From an uncultured Roseburia sp. (lineage in GTDB: Bacteria; Bacillota; Clostridia; Lachnospirales; Lachnospiraceae), in assembly GCA_947642555.1 (NCBI GenBank), contig CANRSX010000017.1, positions 34,890 through 98,889 of the forward strand: a stretch of 64,000 bases of DNA. Direction: 5' to 3'. A program made the position numbers and the translations under genes. Under the pieces are notes generated by a model, which did no database searches, was not told the DNA's origin, and saw only the letters and a program-made list of their open reading frames with translations. Positions within the stretch are counted from its first letter, which is position 1. Each line of letters starts with the position of its first letter. Positions 50,436 through 58,657 of this stretch are shown here, one piece after another.

Positions 50436-52781
50436 ATGAGACGAATCACTTTACATACGAAGAATACAACCTACCAGATCGGGATTCACCGATTGGGATT
50501 TCTGCTGCATTTATATTATGGCAGCAGGACGGAATGCGATATGAGTTATCTTCTGCAGGCTTACGACCGTGGCTTTTCAGGGAACCCGCACGATGCTGCA
50601 GGTGACAGGACGTTGTCACTGGATGTCCTGCCGCAGGAGTTTCCCTGTTACGGAACGGGAGATTTCCGCAGCGCGGCCTTTAACGTACGCAGCCTGGAAG
50701 GGGTACACGGCGTGGATCTGCGTTATCAGAAACACCGGGTGAGACGAGGAAAGTATGCGCTGCCGGGACTGCCTGTGGTTTATGAAAGCGAGGATGCCCT
50801 TAAGAGAGAACAGCGGTTTCTGACAGGAAAGATGGAGCGGCCGGTACAGGGGACAGAACCTCACAGTGAAGAAGAACAGGAGATCTGTTCTGGTACACAG
50901 GGGGCATACACGCTGGAAGTAACCCTTGCCGACCAGAATGTGGGAATCAAAGTCATTCTGCTCTACGGTGTGCTGCCTGACCTGGACGTGATTACCCGCA
51001 GTGCGGTTGTACGTAATGTGGGAGAAAAAGAACTTTTCCTTTGTAAAGTGTTCAGCTGTACTTTGGATTTTCTGCGGGGAGACTACGACCTGCTGCATTT
51101 CCATGGACGCCATGCAATGGAGCGGAATGCAGAACGGATTCCGGTGATGCACGGGAAGCAGAGTTTTGGCAGTCGAAGAGGAACATCCAGCCATCAGCAC
51201 AATCCCTTTGCCATACTGGCGGAGCGGGAAACCACGGAGGATTATGGCGGCTGTTACGGGATGGCTTTTTTGTACAGCGGCAATTTCAGCTTTGAGGCAG
51301 AACAGGATCAGTATCATCAGGTACGAATGCAGCTGGGGATGTCAGACGAGATGATGGATTATCCCTTATCCGCAGACGAATGCCTCTGTGTGCCGGAAGT
51401 GGCAATGGCGTATACAGCGGACGGCCTTGCCGCGCTGTCCCATATTTTCCATAAGGTAATCCGGGAGCATGTATGCCGCGGCCGGTATAAGACGGCGAGA
51501 AGGCCTGTGCTGATCAACAGCTGGGAGGCAGCTTATTTCCATTTTACGGGAGAAAAAATTTTAAAAATGGCCGAACAGGCGGCAAAGCTGGGCGTGGAAA
51601 TGCTGGTGCTGGACGACGGCTGGTTTGGAAAACGGGATGACGATAACAGCGGCCTCGGAGACTGGTATGTCAATGAGAAGAAGCTGGGGATGCCGCTTGC
51701 CAGACTTGCAGACAAAATAAATGATATGGGAATGCAGTTCGGCCTTTGGATCGAGCCGGAAATGGTTAACGAGGACAGTGATCTTTACAGGCAGCATCCG
51801 GACTGGGCCTTTACGATTCCAGGGCGACAGCCCTGCAGATGCCGCAATCAGCTTGTGCTTGATTTTTCCAGAAAAGAAGTGGTGGATCATGTATTTGAGC
51901 AGATTGCTGGCGTACTGGACAAAGTCAGTGTATCATATATCAAGATGGATATGAATCGCAGCCTGTCTGATATCTGCACGCTGACGACGGAGTCCTACCA
52001 GAATTATGCAAAGACCATGCATTGCTATGTGCTGGGCGTATATGATTTCCTTGAGCGGATGACCGCACGTTATCCACATATATTGTTCGAGGGATGCAGC
52101 GGGGGCGGCGGCAGGTTTGACGCAGGGATGCTGTATTATACGCCGCAGATCTGGTGCAGTGATGACACGGACGCCATAGAGCGAATCCGTATCCAGCATG
52201 GAACCTCTTTTGTTTATCCGATCTCAGCGGTGGGTTCTCATGTGTCCGCTTCGCCGAACCACCAGACGGGACGGCAGACGAAGCTGTTTACCAGAAGTGT
52301 GGTTGCCATGGCTGGCAGTTTCGGCTATGAACTGGATTTAAATCTGGTCAGCGAAGAGGAAAAGGATGAGGTGAAGGAGCAGATTCAGGATTATAAAAAG
52401 TACTGGAATCTGATCCATAATGGCAGATATTACAGACTGCATGATCCTGAACGGGACAGGGAAGCGGCGGCATGGGAATTCGTCTCCGGGGATGGGACGG
52501 AAATGCTGTTAAATGTGGTGAGGCTGGATGCCCATGGCAATGCACCGATCAATTTTATCCGCTGCAAAGGATTGCGGCCAAAAGCCCGCTATCGCTGCAT
52601 AGAGGAAAAGAGAGTCGTCAGGGAATATCACAGCGGTGCGCCGCGCAGGGACAGAAAACAGCTGGAGGGAAGAATCTGTGACGGAGCTTCCCTGATGTGT
52701 GCCGGTGTGCCGATCCCCATGGAGCTGGGTGAGTATGAGGCTATGCAGGTGTATTTCAGACTGCTGGATACAGAGACTTAA
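50436..52781 (+). CDS. Alpha-galactosidase, GH36
   Basis: A 781-residue GH36 enzyme. An N-terminal beta-sandwich domain holds family features (GNPHDAAGDRTLSLDVLPQEF; SHQHNPFAIL). The catalytic barrel has MLVLDDGWFGKRDDD, nucleophile D505 in YIKMDMNRS, EGCSGGGGRFD and acid/base D576 in WCSDDTDAIER. It is predicted to hydrolyse terminal alpha-1,6-galactose from imported raffinose-family sugars. Cytoplasmic, no signal peptide. ATG 50436 has ATAGGAGACAG ahead. Last gene of the AraC-controlled operon; a strong hairpin follows. Confidence 0.95.
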   Translation: MRRITLHTKNTTYQIGIHRLGFLLHLYYGSRTECDMSYLLQAYDRGFSGNPHDAAGDRTLSLDVLPQEFPCYGTGDFRSAAFNVRSLEGVHGVDLRYQKHRVRRGKYALPGLPVVYESEDALKREQRFLTGKMERPVQGTEPHSEEEQEICSGTQGAYTLEVTLADQNVGIKVILLYGVLPDLDVITRSAVVRNVGEKELFLCKVFSCTLDFLRGDYDLLHFHGRHAMERNAERIPVMHGKQSFGSRRGTSSHQHNPFAILAERETTEDYGGCYGMAFLYSGNFSFEAEQDQYHQVRMQLGMSDEMMDYPLSADECLCVPEVAMAYTADGLAALSHIFHKVIREHVCRGRYKTARRPVLINSWEAAYFHFTGEKILKMAEQAAKLGVEMLVLDDGWFGKRDDDNSGLGDWYVNEKKLGMPLARLADKINDMGMQFGLWIEPEMVNEDSDLYRQHPDWAFTIPGRQPCRCRNQLVLDFSRKEVVDHVFEQIAGVLDKVSVSYIKMDMNRSLSDICTLTTESYQNYAKTMHCYVLGVYDFLERMTARYPHILFEGCSGGGGRFDAGMLYYTPQIWCSDDTDAIERIRIQHGTSFVYPISAVGSHVSASPNHQTGRQTKLFTRSVVAMAGSFGYELDLNLVSEEEKDEVKEQIQDYKKYWNLIHNGRYYRLHDPERDREAAAWEFVSGDGTEMLLNVVRLDAHGNAPINFIRCKGLRPKARYRCIEEKRVVREYHSGAPRRDRKQLEGRICDGASLMCAGVPIPMELGEYEAMQVYFRLLDTET

Positions 52782-52846
52782 TTCCGGTTCTGCCAATAAG
52801 AATGATAAGGTTACTTTTCACACTCACGCCAGTGCAGGGCACGCCG

Positions 52847-52900
52847 GACAACCGGTATCACGACACTATGCCGTGGTACCGGTTGTCTGCTCCTTTTTTT
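52847..52900 (+). terminator. Strong hairpin/terminator at the end of the alpha-galactosidase operon
   Basis: An 11-bp perfect inverted repeat GACAACCGGTA/TACCGGTTGTC (52847-52857 and 52877-52887) with a nested CACG/CGTG, followed by TGCTCC and T8. Its right arm also encodes the last residues of the decayed IS66-type transposase on the other strand, so it may originally be the transposon end. Confidence 0.85.
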
Positions 52901-53850
52901 CGGGCGGACGTCTGCGGTTGTAAATATCCGATATTTCCCGGTATACATTCCCTCCTTCCGAACGCAGCAGATGAACCACACTCATCCCGTCGCAGATGCA
53001 GCAGAGGTTTTCCTGACTCCGCAGCGTCACGGCCTGCCTCTGTTTCCGTTTATATACCCGCGCCAGACGCTCACAGAGTGAATTGTCCGCAGGTACCTGC
53101 CTGTCATGCAGAAACAGAAGTTCGTTTTCCTTATACTTCTGCAGGCGCAGAAATAGGTTATATCCCTCCCGGTAATGCAGCATTTCACGGAAGAGCGTAA
53201 GCATCCGGCTGTCCAGGTCAGCTCCGGCTCGTTCTGTATGCTTCCGGTCAGATACCGGATATCATGCTGTGTGCATTCCTGATGGCCGGTTCCGTAGCTG
53301 TAAAACGTGATGTCATGGTCATGGACAACGGTTCCCGCGTAATTCTCCAGCGGTGTTCCTTTTATTCCCGCATGCCCTTTCTTTTCCCTTCCTGTATAAA
53401 GGGCAGCACCTGCGGACGGGGATGCCGGTACCAGTACCTGCGCACTTTTCCCGTTTTGAACTGCAGCAGTTCCATAACCGTGAAATGAAGCAGGAGCTGG
53501 GTATTCCTTCTGCATGCTTCTGTATGTTTCACCGGAACGGAATGCTTCCGGTTCTCTTCTGACGGCACGGTACCGGTACTGCAGGGCGGTGTATTCCTCA
53601 AAGTCTGCCCGGATCATGTTTCCGATCCTTCCTGTCCCGGTAATGTCTCCATGATGTCACGGACGGCATCCGTGTAATTCCGCATCAGTTCATTCTCCCT
53701 TTTCAGGCAGCGGATCAGCTCCTTGTGTGCGGTGTTTTTTTCAGAAGTTCCATGAGCTGTTCCATTTCCCGGATCCGCTGCTCCTGTTCCCTTATGATTT
53801 TTTCCTGTAAGTTCTGCTGAATTGGAAAATACATATCCTTAAATTCCCGG
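52866..53850 (-). pseudogene. Decayed IS66-family transposase (TnpC-like)
   Basis: Fragments on the minus strand in different frames. Near 53360-53480 one frame reads FTVMELLQFKTGKVRRYWYRH. Near 53205-53350 another reads GTPLENYAGTVVHDHDITFYSYGTGHQEC and IRYLTGSIQNEPELTW. At 52866-53204 a third reads LLFLHDRQVPADNSLCERLARVYKRKQRQ. These are the successive segments of IS66-type transposases, broken by at least two frameshifts and a deletion between MLHYR and EGYNL. Upstream (53614-53850) are coiled-coil fragments (QNLQEKIIREQEQRIREMEQLMELLKK) and an ATGA junction at 53614-53617 before MIRADFEEYTALQYRYR, which I cannot assign. No transposition activity is possible. Target-site repeats were not found. 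Confidence 0.82.
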
Positions 53851-54072
53851 AACGGATTTTGGGGCAAAGGAGCGATTGACACTATCAGCGGGCAATTGGA
53901 TAAAGAGCTTCCCGGGCTTCGAGGATTTACGTCTCGAAATCTTCGGTATATGCGGACGTTTTATGAAGAATGGAAAATTCTGGATTACGCCGGACAAATT
54001 GGTGAAACTGCGGAAATTGTATCTGGCAATTCGGAACTTACAAATTCCAAAACTGAGGAGATGATATCATGA
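53851..54072 (+). pseudogene. Truncated DUF1016 (YhcG-type PD-(D/E)XK) N-terminal fragment
   Basis: An open frame of 73 residues without its own start: FWGKGAIDTISGQLDKELPG then LRGFTSRNLRYMRTFYEEW and a polar tail ending EEMIS-stop. The pattern WG-x-lle-x-LS-x-DL-x-x-x-f-PG-x-GFs-x-RNL-x-YMR-x-FY is that of the DUF1016 N-terminal domain of YhcG-type nucleases. The first part of the gene and the whole C-terminal nuclease domain are missing. The 5' break lies at the edge of the IS66 remnant, suggesting insertion there and later loss. Confidence 0.7.
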
Positions 54073-54209
54073 CAAAACTTTTCTCCTTCAAAGTTCAGCC
54101 ATCCTCTGTGAAACGGGCGAATCATGCTCGCATGAATGAGTACGTTTTGCAGAGGATGAGCGGAACACCCGTAGATGAACAGCGCATATGCCTGTGGCAT
54201 TTGCGCTAA
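54069..54209 (+). CDS. Possible 46-residue small protein
   Basis: It starts by ATGA overlap with the end of the DUF1016 fragment and reads MTKLFSFKVQPSSVKRANHA onward, ending in WHLR. It has an SD-like GAGGAG about ten bases ahead. I recognise no family, and it may be a chance frame in degraded DNA. Confidence 0.3.
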   Translation: MTKLFSFKVQPSSVKRANHARMNEYVLQRMSGTPVDEQRICLWHLR

Positions 54210-54312
54210 TCAGCTGCGTTAGCAGCGAAGAGCGCTGTAAGCCCGATTTTGCGAATGGCGCAGGCTGAACTTTTTCGCTAAATTTAAAATATGTTTTTTA
54301 GTTCGTGATTTG
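54210..54312. other. Gene-free AT-rich junction
   Basis: No gene, hairpin with T-run or recognisable element is seen here. Composition turns AT-rich at about 54.27 kb and stays so through the next operon. Confidence 0.5.
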
Positions 54313-54630
54313 TCATAATCGACTGAATAGAACAGGGGGCAGCCCGTTTTCTGGTATTAAGAACACAAAACAGGTGAATGCTGCAAAACATAAAGTGGTA
54401 AACAGCAGGCCTGTTTTCCCGACAACAGGTGTTTTGTATTTTGTAGACAATAGTATAACATTAAGGACAAGAGAAACTGTACATAGCACTATATCCAAAA
54501 TAAAATTGGCAATGACAATACTTTTGTTGCTGTCCATGAATCCTAAAGTGAAAAAAACCATTATAAACAGACCATAATTTACACAGATCCAAATAATTAT
54601 TTGTTTTGATGACAGCTTAAATTTTTTCAT
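54313..54630 (-). CDS. Small membrane protein, unknown
   Basis: A 105-residue protein with three predicted membrane segments (IIIWICVNYGLFIMVFFTLGF; IVIANFILDIVLCTVSLVLNVILL; TGLLFTTLCFAAFTCFVFLI). Its start overlaps the DUF3021 stop by 14 bp, so it is the last gene of the LytTR-DUF3021 operon and probably works at the membrane with DUF3021. No family recognised. AT-rich codon use unlike the flanking genome. Confidence 0.7.
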   Translation of the reverse strand: MKKFKLSSKQIIIWICVNYGLFIMVFFTLGFMDSNKSIVIANFILDIVLCTVSLVLNVILLSTKYKTPVVGKTGLLFTTLCFAAFTCFVFLIPENGLPPVLFSRL

Positions 54631-55093
54631 TATTAACCTCCTCGCCTATCCCAATAGCATGTCTGATTTCATCAACATCACATTTCAATTTCACTAATCC
54701 AATTACAAATAAAAAAAGTGAAATAATAGCAACAATAATGATATAGCTGAATATACCTATGAAAATGTGTTTATACCATTGTCCTGTCCATGCTAATGGC
54801 AATATTCCCAAAGTTAATGAAACCAAATAGCCTACGCCCTGCTTCACTGGCTCATATTCAACATTCTCGCTAAACATATAAGCAACACCACAAGCTGTTC
54901 CAAGCCAGGTAAATGTAGCAATCTGAACAATAGTTGCAAGTAGTTCGTTGCTGTATTCGTTTTTTAAGGCAGGAAGAACAAAATAGAAATCGCCTGTATT
55001 CATACGCAGTGAAACTATGATTGAAAACAACAAATATGCAAAACACCCAAACAGGAAACCTGCTGTTCCAAACTTCAATGCTTTCTTCTTCAA
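54617..55093 (-). CDS. DUF3021 family membrane protein
   Basis: A 158-residue protein with four membrane segments (AGFLFGCFAYLLFSIIVSL; ATIVQIATFTWLGTACGVAYMF; GYLVSLTLGILPLAW; IFSYIIIVAIISLFLFVIGLV) in the DUF3021 pattern, ending in a charged cytoplasmic tail. DUF3021 genes almost always follow a LytTR-type regulator, as here (9-bp gap), and are thought to act as membrane partners that hold the regulator in check. SD in the 3' part of the regulator gene. AT-rich. Confidence 0.85.
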   Translation of the reverse strand: MKKKALKFGTAGFLFGCFAYLLFSIIVSLRMNTGDFYFVLPALKNEYSNELLATIVQIATFTWLGTACGVAYMFSENVEYEPVKQGVGYLVSLTLGILPLAWTGQWYKHIFIGIFSYIIIVAIISLFLFVIGLVKLKCDVDEIRHAIGIGEEVNNEKI

Positions 55094-55102
55094 AGTATCA
55101 CC

Positions 55103-55552
55103 TCATATTCCTAAAGATTTTTTGATTTTTGGGATATATCTTCTTGAAACATAGGTTTGCGTATCATTCGAAAAGCGAATACAAATTCTTCCTATTATGC
55201 TTAAATCAATATCCCGAATTTTTTTGACATTTACAATTTCTGAATTGGAAATACGGAGAAACTGTTTTTTATCAAGAGCCTCTTCCAATTCATACAATCT
55301 GTACCGTATAGCATACTCACCCTGAAGTGTTTGAATATAGACTTTTTGGTTTCCTGTATATATTCGGAAAATATCTGTCACATATACAATTTTCGCCATA
55401 TCGTCTTTATATGCTGTTAGTGTTTCAAGGCTCTTTCTATCAAAATCTGTAATATGCCCATATAGAGCATTGACCGTTCCGCTATGTTCTTGCGCCGTAA
55501 TCAGAACTTCAATTTCCTTTACGGAATGGTCTATATTTATCCCTACTTTCAA
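55103..55552 (-). CDS. LytTR family DNA-binding regulator
   Basis: 149 residues. The C-terminal ~95 residues are a LytTR domain: DIFRIYTGNQKVYIQTLQGEYAIRYRLYELEEAL and FLRISNSEIVNVKKIRDI, ending YVSRRYIPKIKKSLG. The N-terminal ~50 residues (INIDHSVKEIEVLITAQ) are not a receiver domain, so it is a stand-alone LytTR regulator of the type paired with DUF3021. It starts with TTG at 55552, because AGGAGGTGG stands just ahead and the upstream frame lacks an SD. Two identical 16-bp repeats lie about 100 bp upstream. Confidence 0.88.
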   Translation of the reverse strand: MKVGINIDHSVKEIEVLITAQEHSGTVNALYGHITDFDRKSLETLTAYKDDMAKIVYVTDIFRIYTGNQKVYIQTLQGEYAIRYRLYELEEALDKKQFLRISNSEIVNVKKIRDIDLSIIGRICIRFSNDTQTYVSRRYIPKIKKSLGI

Positions 55553-55653
55553 AATGCCACCTCCTGTCTGAATCCCAATTATACCATAAATATTTTCAAA
55601 ATCTATGTTTCGACTGTATACGGTAGTGAATTTGCGATAAACGGCAAAATAAT

Positions 55654-55685
55654 ATGTTGACATTTTCATATGTTGACATTTTCAT
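55654..55685. repeat. Two perfect 16-bp tandem repeats upstream of the LytTR operon
   Basis: ATGTTGACATTTTCAT occurs at 55654-55669 and again at 55670-55685. Each contains TTGACA on the plus strand. The pair lies between the LytTR operon and the divergent nucleotidyltransferase gene, and may be a regulator binding site or a duplicated -35 element. Confidence 0.85.
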
Positions 55686-55793
55686 AAATTATACTTGATT
55701 TTTCATCTGCAAATGGTATACACTACAATGATTTGGCAAATTATTGTTAAATGGGTGGGAGGACTGGGAATAAATGAGAAGGAGAGCAAAACT

Positions 55794-56459
55794 ATGCATG
55801 ATTTTCATTACATTTCCAAACATGACCCAAAGGTACGGGAAGCCTACAAAGACATCCAGAATATTCTCAGAGAGGCGCAGGATTTATTAAGACCCAAATT
55901 CACATTCAGGTTTGACGTTGTTGGCAGTTACAAAAGAAACATGATCACCTATGACAGCAAATTAAATGCGGGTTATGACTTTGACTTTAATATCGAGATA
56001 AATGATGATGAAACATACAAGCCGAAACAGCTAAAAAATATGCTTCAAAAGGCGATAGGTGCTGTCTGTGTGAAATACGGATATGATTACCCAGAAGATT
56101 CCACGCGCGTATTGACAATCAGGATGAAAAACAGGCGGAAATCCCGCATTCTCCATAGCTGCGATTTTGCAATCGTAAATAATTATATTGATGGTAAAGG
56201 ATATGAGCGCCAGGAATATATCCACTTTGACAAACAGCATGGGAACTATACATGGTGTGAACAGCCGGATGGATATTATATGCTGCCAGAAAAGATTGAC
56301 TGGATTAAGAAAAATGACTTGTGGGATGTTCAGATGCGGAACTTATACATTGAGAAGAAAAATAAAAACAATAATCCGGATGTTCATTCGAGGGCTGTTT
56401 TTGCTATGGTTATTCATGAGATATGCCAGAAGTTCGGGTTTTATGAAGATGAAAAATAA
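55794..56459 (+). CDS. Pol-beta-like nucleotidyltransferase-fold protein
   Basis: 221 residues. The minimal nucleotidyltransferase signature is visible: G44-S45 (VVGSYKRN), the metal-binding pair D62-x-D64 (YDFDFNIEI) and a third acidic residue D124 (HSCDFAIV). This is the layout of Pol-beta superfamily enzymes such as kanamycin, tRNA or cGAS-like nucleotidyltransferases. The rest (YIHFDKQHGNYTWCEQ ... IHEICQKFGFYEDEK) is not recognised. ATG 55794 has AAGGAG nine bases ahead. It stands alone with its own terminator, so neither an antitoxin of MNT/HEPN type nor a CBASS effector is attached. AT-rich, in an accessory island. Confidence 0.65.
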   Translation: MHDFHYISKHDPKVREAYKDIQNILREAQDLLRPKFTFRFDVVGSYKRNMITYDSKLNAGYDFDFNIEINDDETYKPKQLKNMLQKAIGAVCVKYGYDYPEDSTRVLTIRMKNRRKSRILHSCDFAIVNNYIDGKGYERQEYIHFDKQHGNYTWCEQPDGYYMLPEKIDWIKKNDLWDVQMRNLYIEKKNKNNNPDVHSRAVFAMVIHEICQKFGFYEDEK

Positions 56460-56470
56460 ATAAAGTAAAT

Positions 56471-56509
56471 GCCCGTGTCTCCCTTTTCGGAGTCACGTGC
56501 GTTTTTTTG
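56471..56509 (+). terminator. Terminator after the nucleotidyltransferase gene
   Basis: GCCCGTGTCTCC (56471-56482) pairs with GGAGTCACGTGC (56489-56500) with two mismatches, followed by GT7. Confidence 0.8.
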
Positions 56510-56940
56510 TTGTGCAAAGTAAGCAGATGGTTTACAATAAATATATCGGATACAGACAACTTTTATCACACATCCGGTTCTGCAGTAACAAATTTTGTGA
56601 TAAGCTTTCTGTTCCGCACGACAGGCTTGCGCAGGAGATTTTGAAGGATAAGTTTGATCCTGGCAGCGTAATACTTTCGAAGGAATATGATAAGGAAATC
56701 CTGGAAACGGCTATTGCCATTTTACCATATTTTCCTGCGATGATGCTGGAGTTTCAGGGCAATACAACTCCGATGGGTGTTGCGACATATGATAATGTGA
56801 AAATCCAGGAGATTCAGGAATATCTGCCGGCTGTAGAACAGGTACAGCGGCAGATAGAGATTGCGGAAGAATACAAGCTTAGTTTACACAAAAAAAGATG
56901 GTCACGAGGATGCATAACCCTGACAGAGAGGAGGCCTGAC
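56510..56940 (+). other. Open frame of unknown nature fused in frame ahead of the AAA gene
   Basis: About 140 codons without a stop run straight into the next gene, containing CDKLSVPHDRLAQEILKDKF, ILETAIAILPYFPAMMLEFQ and EYLPAVEQVQRQIEIAEEYK. The composition looks protein-like, but no ATG here has an SD, and the downstream ATG 56941 has an excellent one. It may be the 3' remnant of a lost gene. I recognise no family. Confidence 0.45.
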
Positions 56941-58614
56941 ATGTCATTTAAGGCTGGTGTAGGTAAATCGGATTTTGAAGCTTTGCGGAAAGCCGATAAT
57001 TATTATGTTGACAAAACAGATATTCTGTATGAACTTGCAGAAGAGACCGCCAATCAGGTTACGCTGTTTACCAGACCGCGAAGATTTGGCAAGACACTGA
57101 TGATGAGTATGATGTCAAATTTTTTCAGTATAAGAAAAGACAGCAGAGATATATTTGAGGGCCTTAACATTACAACGCATAAAGAATTCTGCGAAAAGTG
57201 GATGAATCGGTATCCTGTTCTTTTGATTTCGTTTAAGGACGCCGAAGCTGATGAATTTGGCATTGCATACGATAAACTGAAAAACAGTATTGCCGATGTT
57301 TGTAAAATGATATCCGACCTGACGGAAAAACCTGTTGTCAACCGCGCTGACGTGCAGATTTTTGAGAGATTGATGTTTAACAGGGCCTCTGATGCGGAGG
57401 TACAGGGCTCTCTGAAAACGATTATGCGAATGATGCATGCCGTTTATGATAAAAAAGTGATTCTGCTGATTGATGAATATGATGTTCCCCTGGCGAAGGC
57501 GGGTGAGAAGGATACGAAGACGAATCATTATTATGATGCCATGCTGGATGTCATCAAAGGAATCATGAGTACTGCGGTAAAAGATAATGAATTTTTGGAA
57601 TTTGCAGTGGTAACCGGATGTCTTCGGATTGCAAAGGAAAGTATATTTACAGGTACGAATAATTTTGCGTCATATTCTGTGCTGGATGAGGATTTTGCCG
57701 GTTATTTCGGTTTTTCAGAAAAAGAAGTAAAGGAGATTCTGGTTGCTGCAGACCGAAAGGATCAGGCAGACATCATAAAAGAATGGTATGACGGTTATGT
57801 GTTCGGAAACTGCCATGTATACTGTCCGTGGGATGTAATGAATTATATGTCAGCGCTGACAAAGAGAAAGGATGCAAAGCCGAAAAATTACTGGAAGAAT
57901 ACAAGTCATAATGGGATCCTGCGCACTTTTGTCGAGCGGACTGATTTTGATGTGACAGAAAAATTTGAGACGCTTCTGAATGGCGGAACGGTAGTGCAGT
58001 CGGTTTCCGATGAGCTTACCTATGATACGCTTCATGCCTCAGAGGATAATCTGTGGAGCGTGCTGCTTATGACAGGGTATCTCACAAAGGCTGATCCTGG
58101 AGAAGAGGGAGAAACCGTTTCTTTGGGGATTCCGAACAGGGAGATTGCATCTGTTTTTGAGGATACAGTAGTGGCGTATTTTAAGAATATTGCAGATACA
58201 GCGGAGGTTAACAGCCTGATCAACGCGTTGTGGGAAAGTGACGAAGAAGAAGCCTCCAGGCTGATATCAGACCTTTTGTGGTATACGATCAGCTATCATG
58301 ACTATCATGAGGACTACTATCATGCGTTTCTCGTGGGAATTTTCGTTGGACGCGGATATCATGTCGAGTCAAATAAAGAGAAAGGATCCGGCAGGCCGGA
58401 TATACTGCTCAAGGATAAAAGAAACCGCCGGGCGATCATCATCGAAGCCAAACGATCCCAAAAGGAAACCGACATGGAGAAGGACTGTGAGGAAGCGATT
58501 GATCAGATTGTGGCGAAAAAATATGCAGAGGGACTTTATGGATATACACAGATCTGCTGTTATGGGATTTCTTTCTTTCAAAAGCAGGCAAAAGTCAGGA
58601 AGCGGAAAGGTTGA
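56941..58614 (+). CDS. AAA-ATPase-like / PD-(D/E)XK nuclease-superfamily protein (DUF1703 type)
   Basis: 557 residues. The N-terminal AAA-ATPase-like domain has the family start GVGKSDFEALRKADNYYVDKT, a Walker-A-like RPRRFGKTLMMSM and a Walker-B-like ILLIDEYDVPLAKA. The C-terminal PD-(D/E)XK domain reads GYHVESNKEKGSGRPDILLK then AIIIEAKRS, giving the D...E-x-K triad. Proteins of this kind are abundant in gut Clostridia and Bacteroidetes, often in accessory DNA, and their function is not established; a role in defence or DNA repair is only speculation. ATG 56941 has GAGGAGG ahead. Confidence 0.9.
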   Translation: MSFKAGVGKSDFEALRKADNYYVDKTDILYELAEETANQVTLFTRPRRFGKTLMMSMMSNFFSIRKDSRDIFEGLNITTHKEFCEKWMNRYPVLLISFKDAEADEFGIAYDKLKNSIADVCKMISDLTEKPVVNRADVQIFERLMFNRASDAEVQGSLKTIMRMMHAVYDKKVILLIDEYDVPLAKAGEKDTKTNHYYDAMLDVIKGIMSTAVKDNEFLEFAVVTGCLRIAKESIFTGTNNFASYSVLDEDFAGYFGFSEKEVKEILVAADRKDQADIIKEWYDGYVFGNCHVYCPWDVMNYMSALTKRKDAKPKNYWKNTSHNGILRTFVERTDFDVTEKFETLLNGGTVVQSVSDELTYDTLHASEDNLWSVLLMTGYLTKADPGEEGETVSLGIPNREIASVFEDTVVAYFKNIADTAEVNSLINALWESDEEEASRLISDLLWYTISYHDYHEDYYHAFLVGIFVGRGYHVESNKEKGSGRPDILLKDKRNRRAIIIEAKRSQKETDMEKDCEEAIDQIVAKKYAEGLYGYTQICCYGISFFQKQAKVRKRKG

Positions 58615-58657
58615 AGTGCCGGACATCCGTTATGTGTTATAAAGAGGTGAAACCATC

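Noticed and set aside
54617..58614. CBASS or MNT-HEPN system built on the nucleotidyltransferase
   Set aside because: No effector, ubiquitin-like partner, HEPN protein or short antitoxin adjoins the gene; a terminator separates it from the AAA/nuclease gene.
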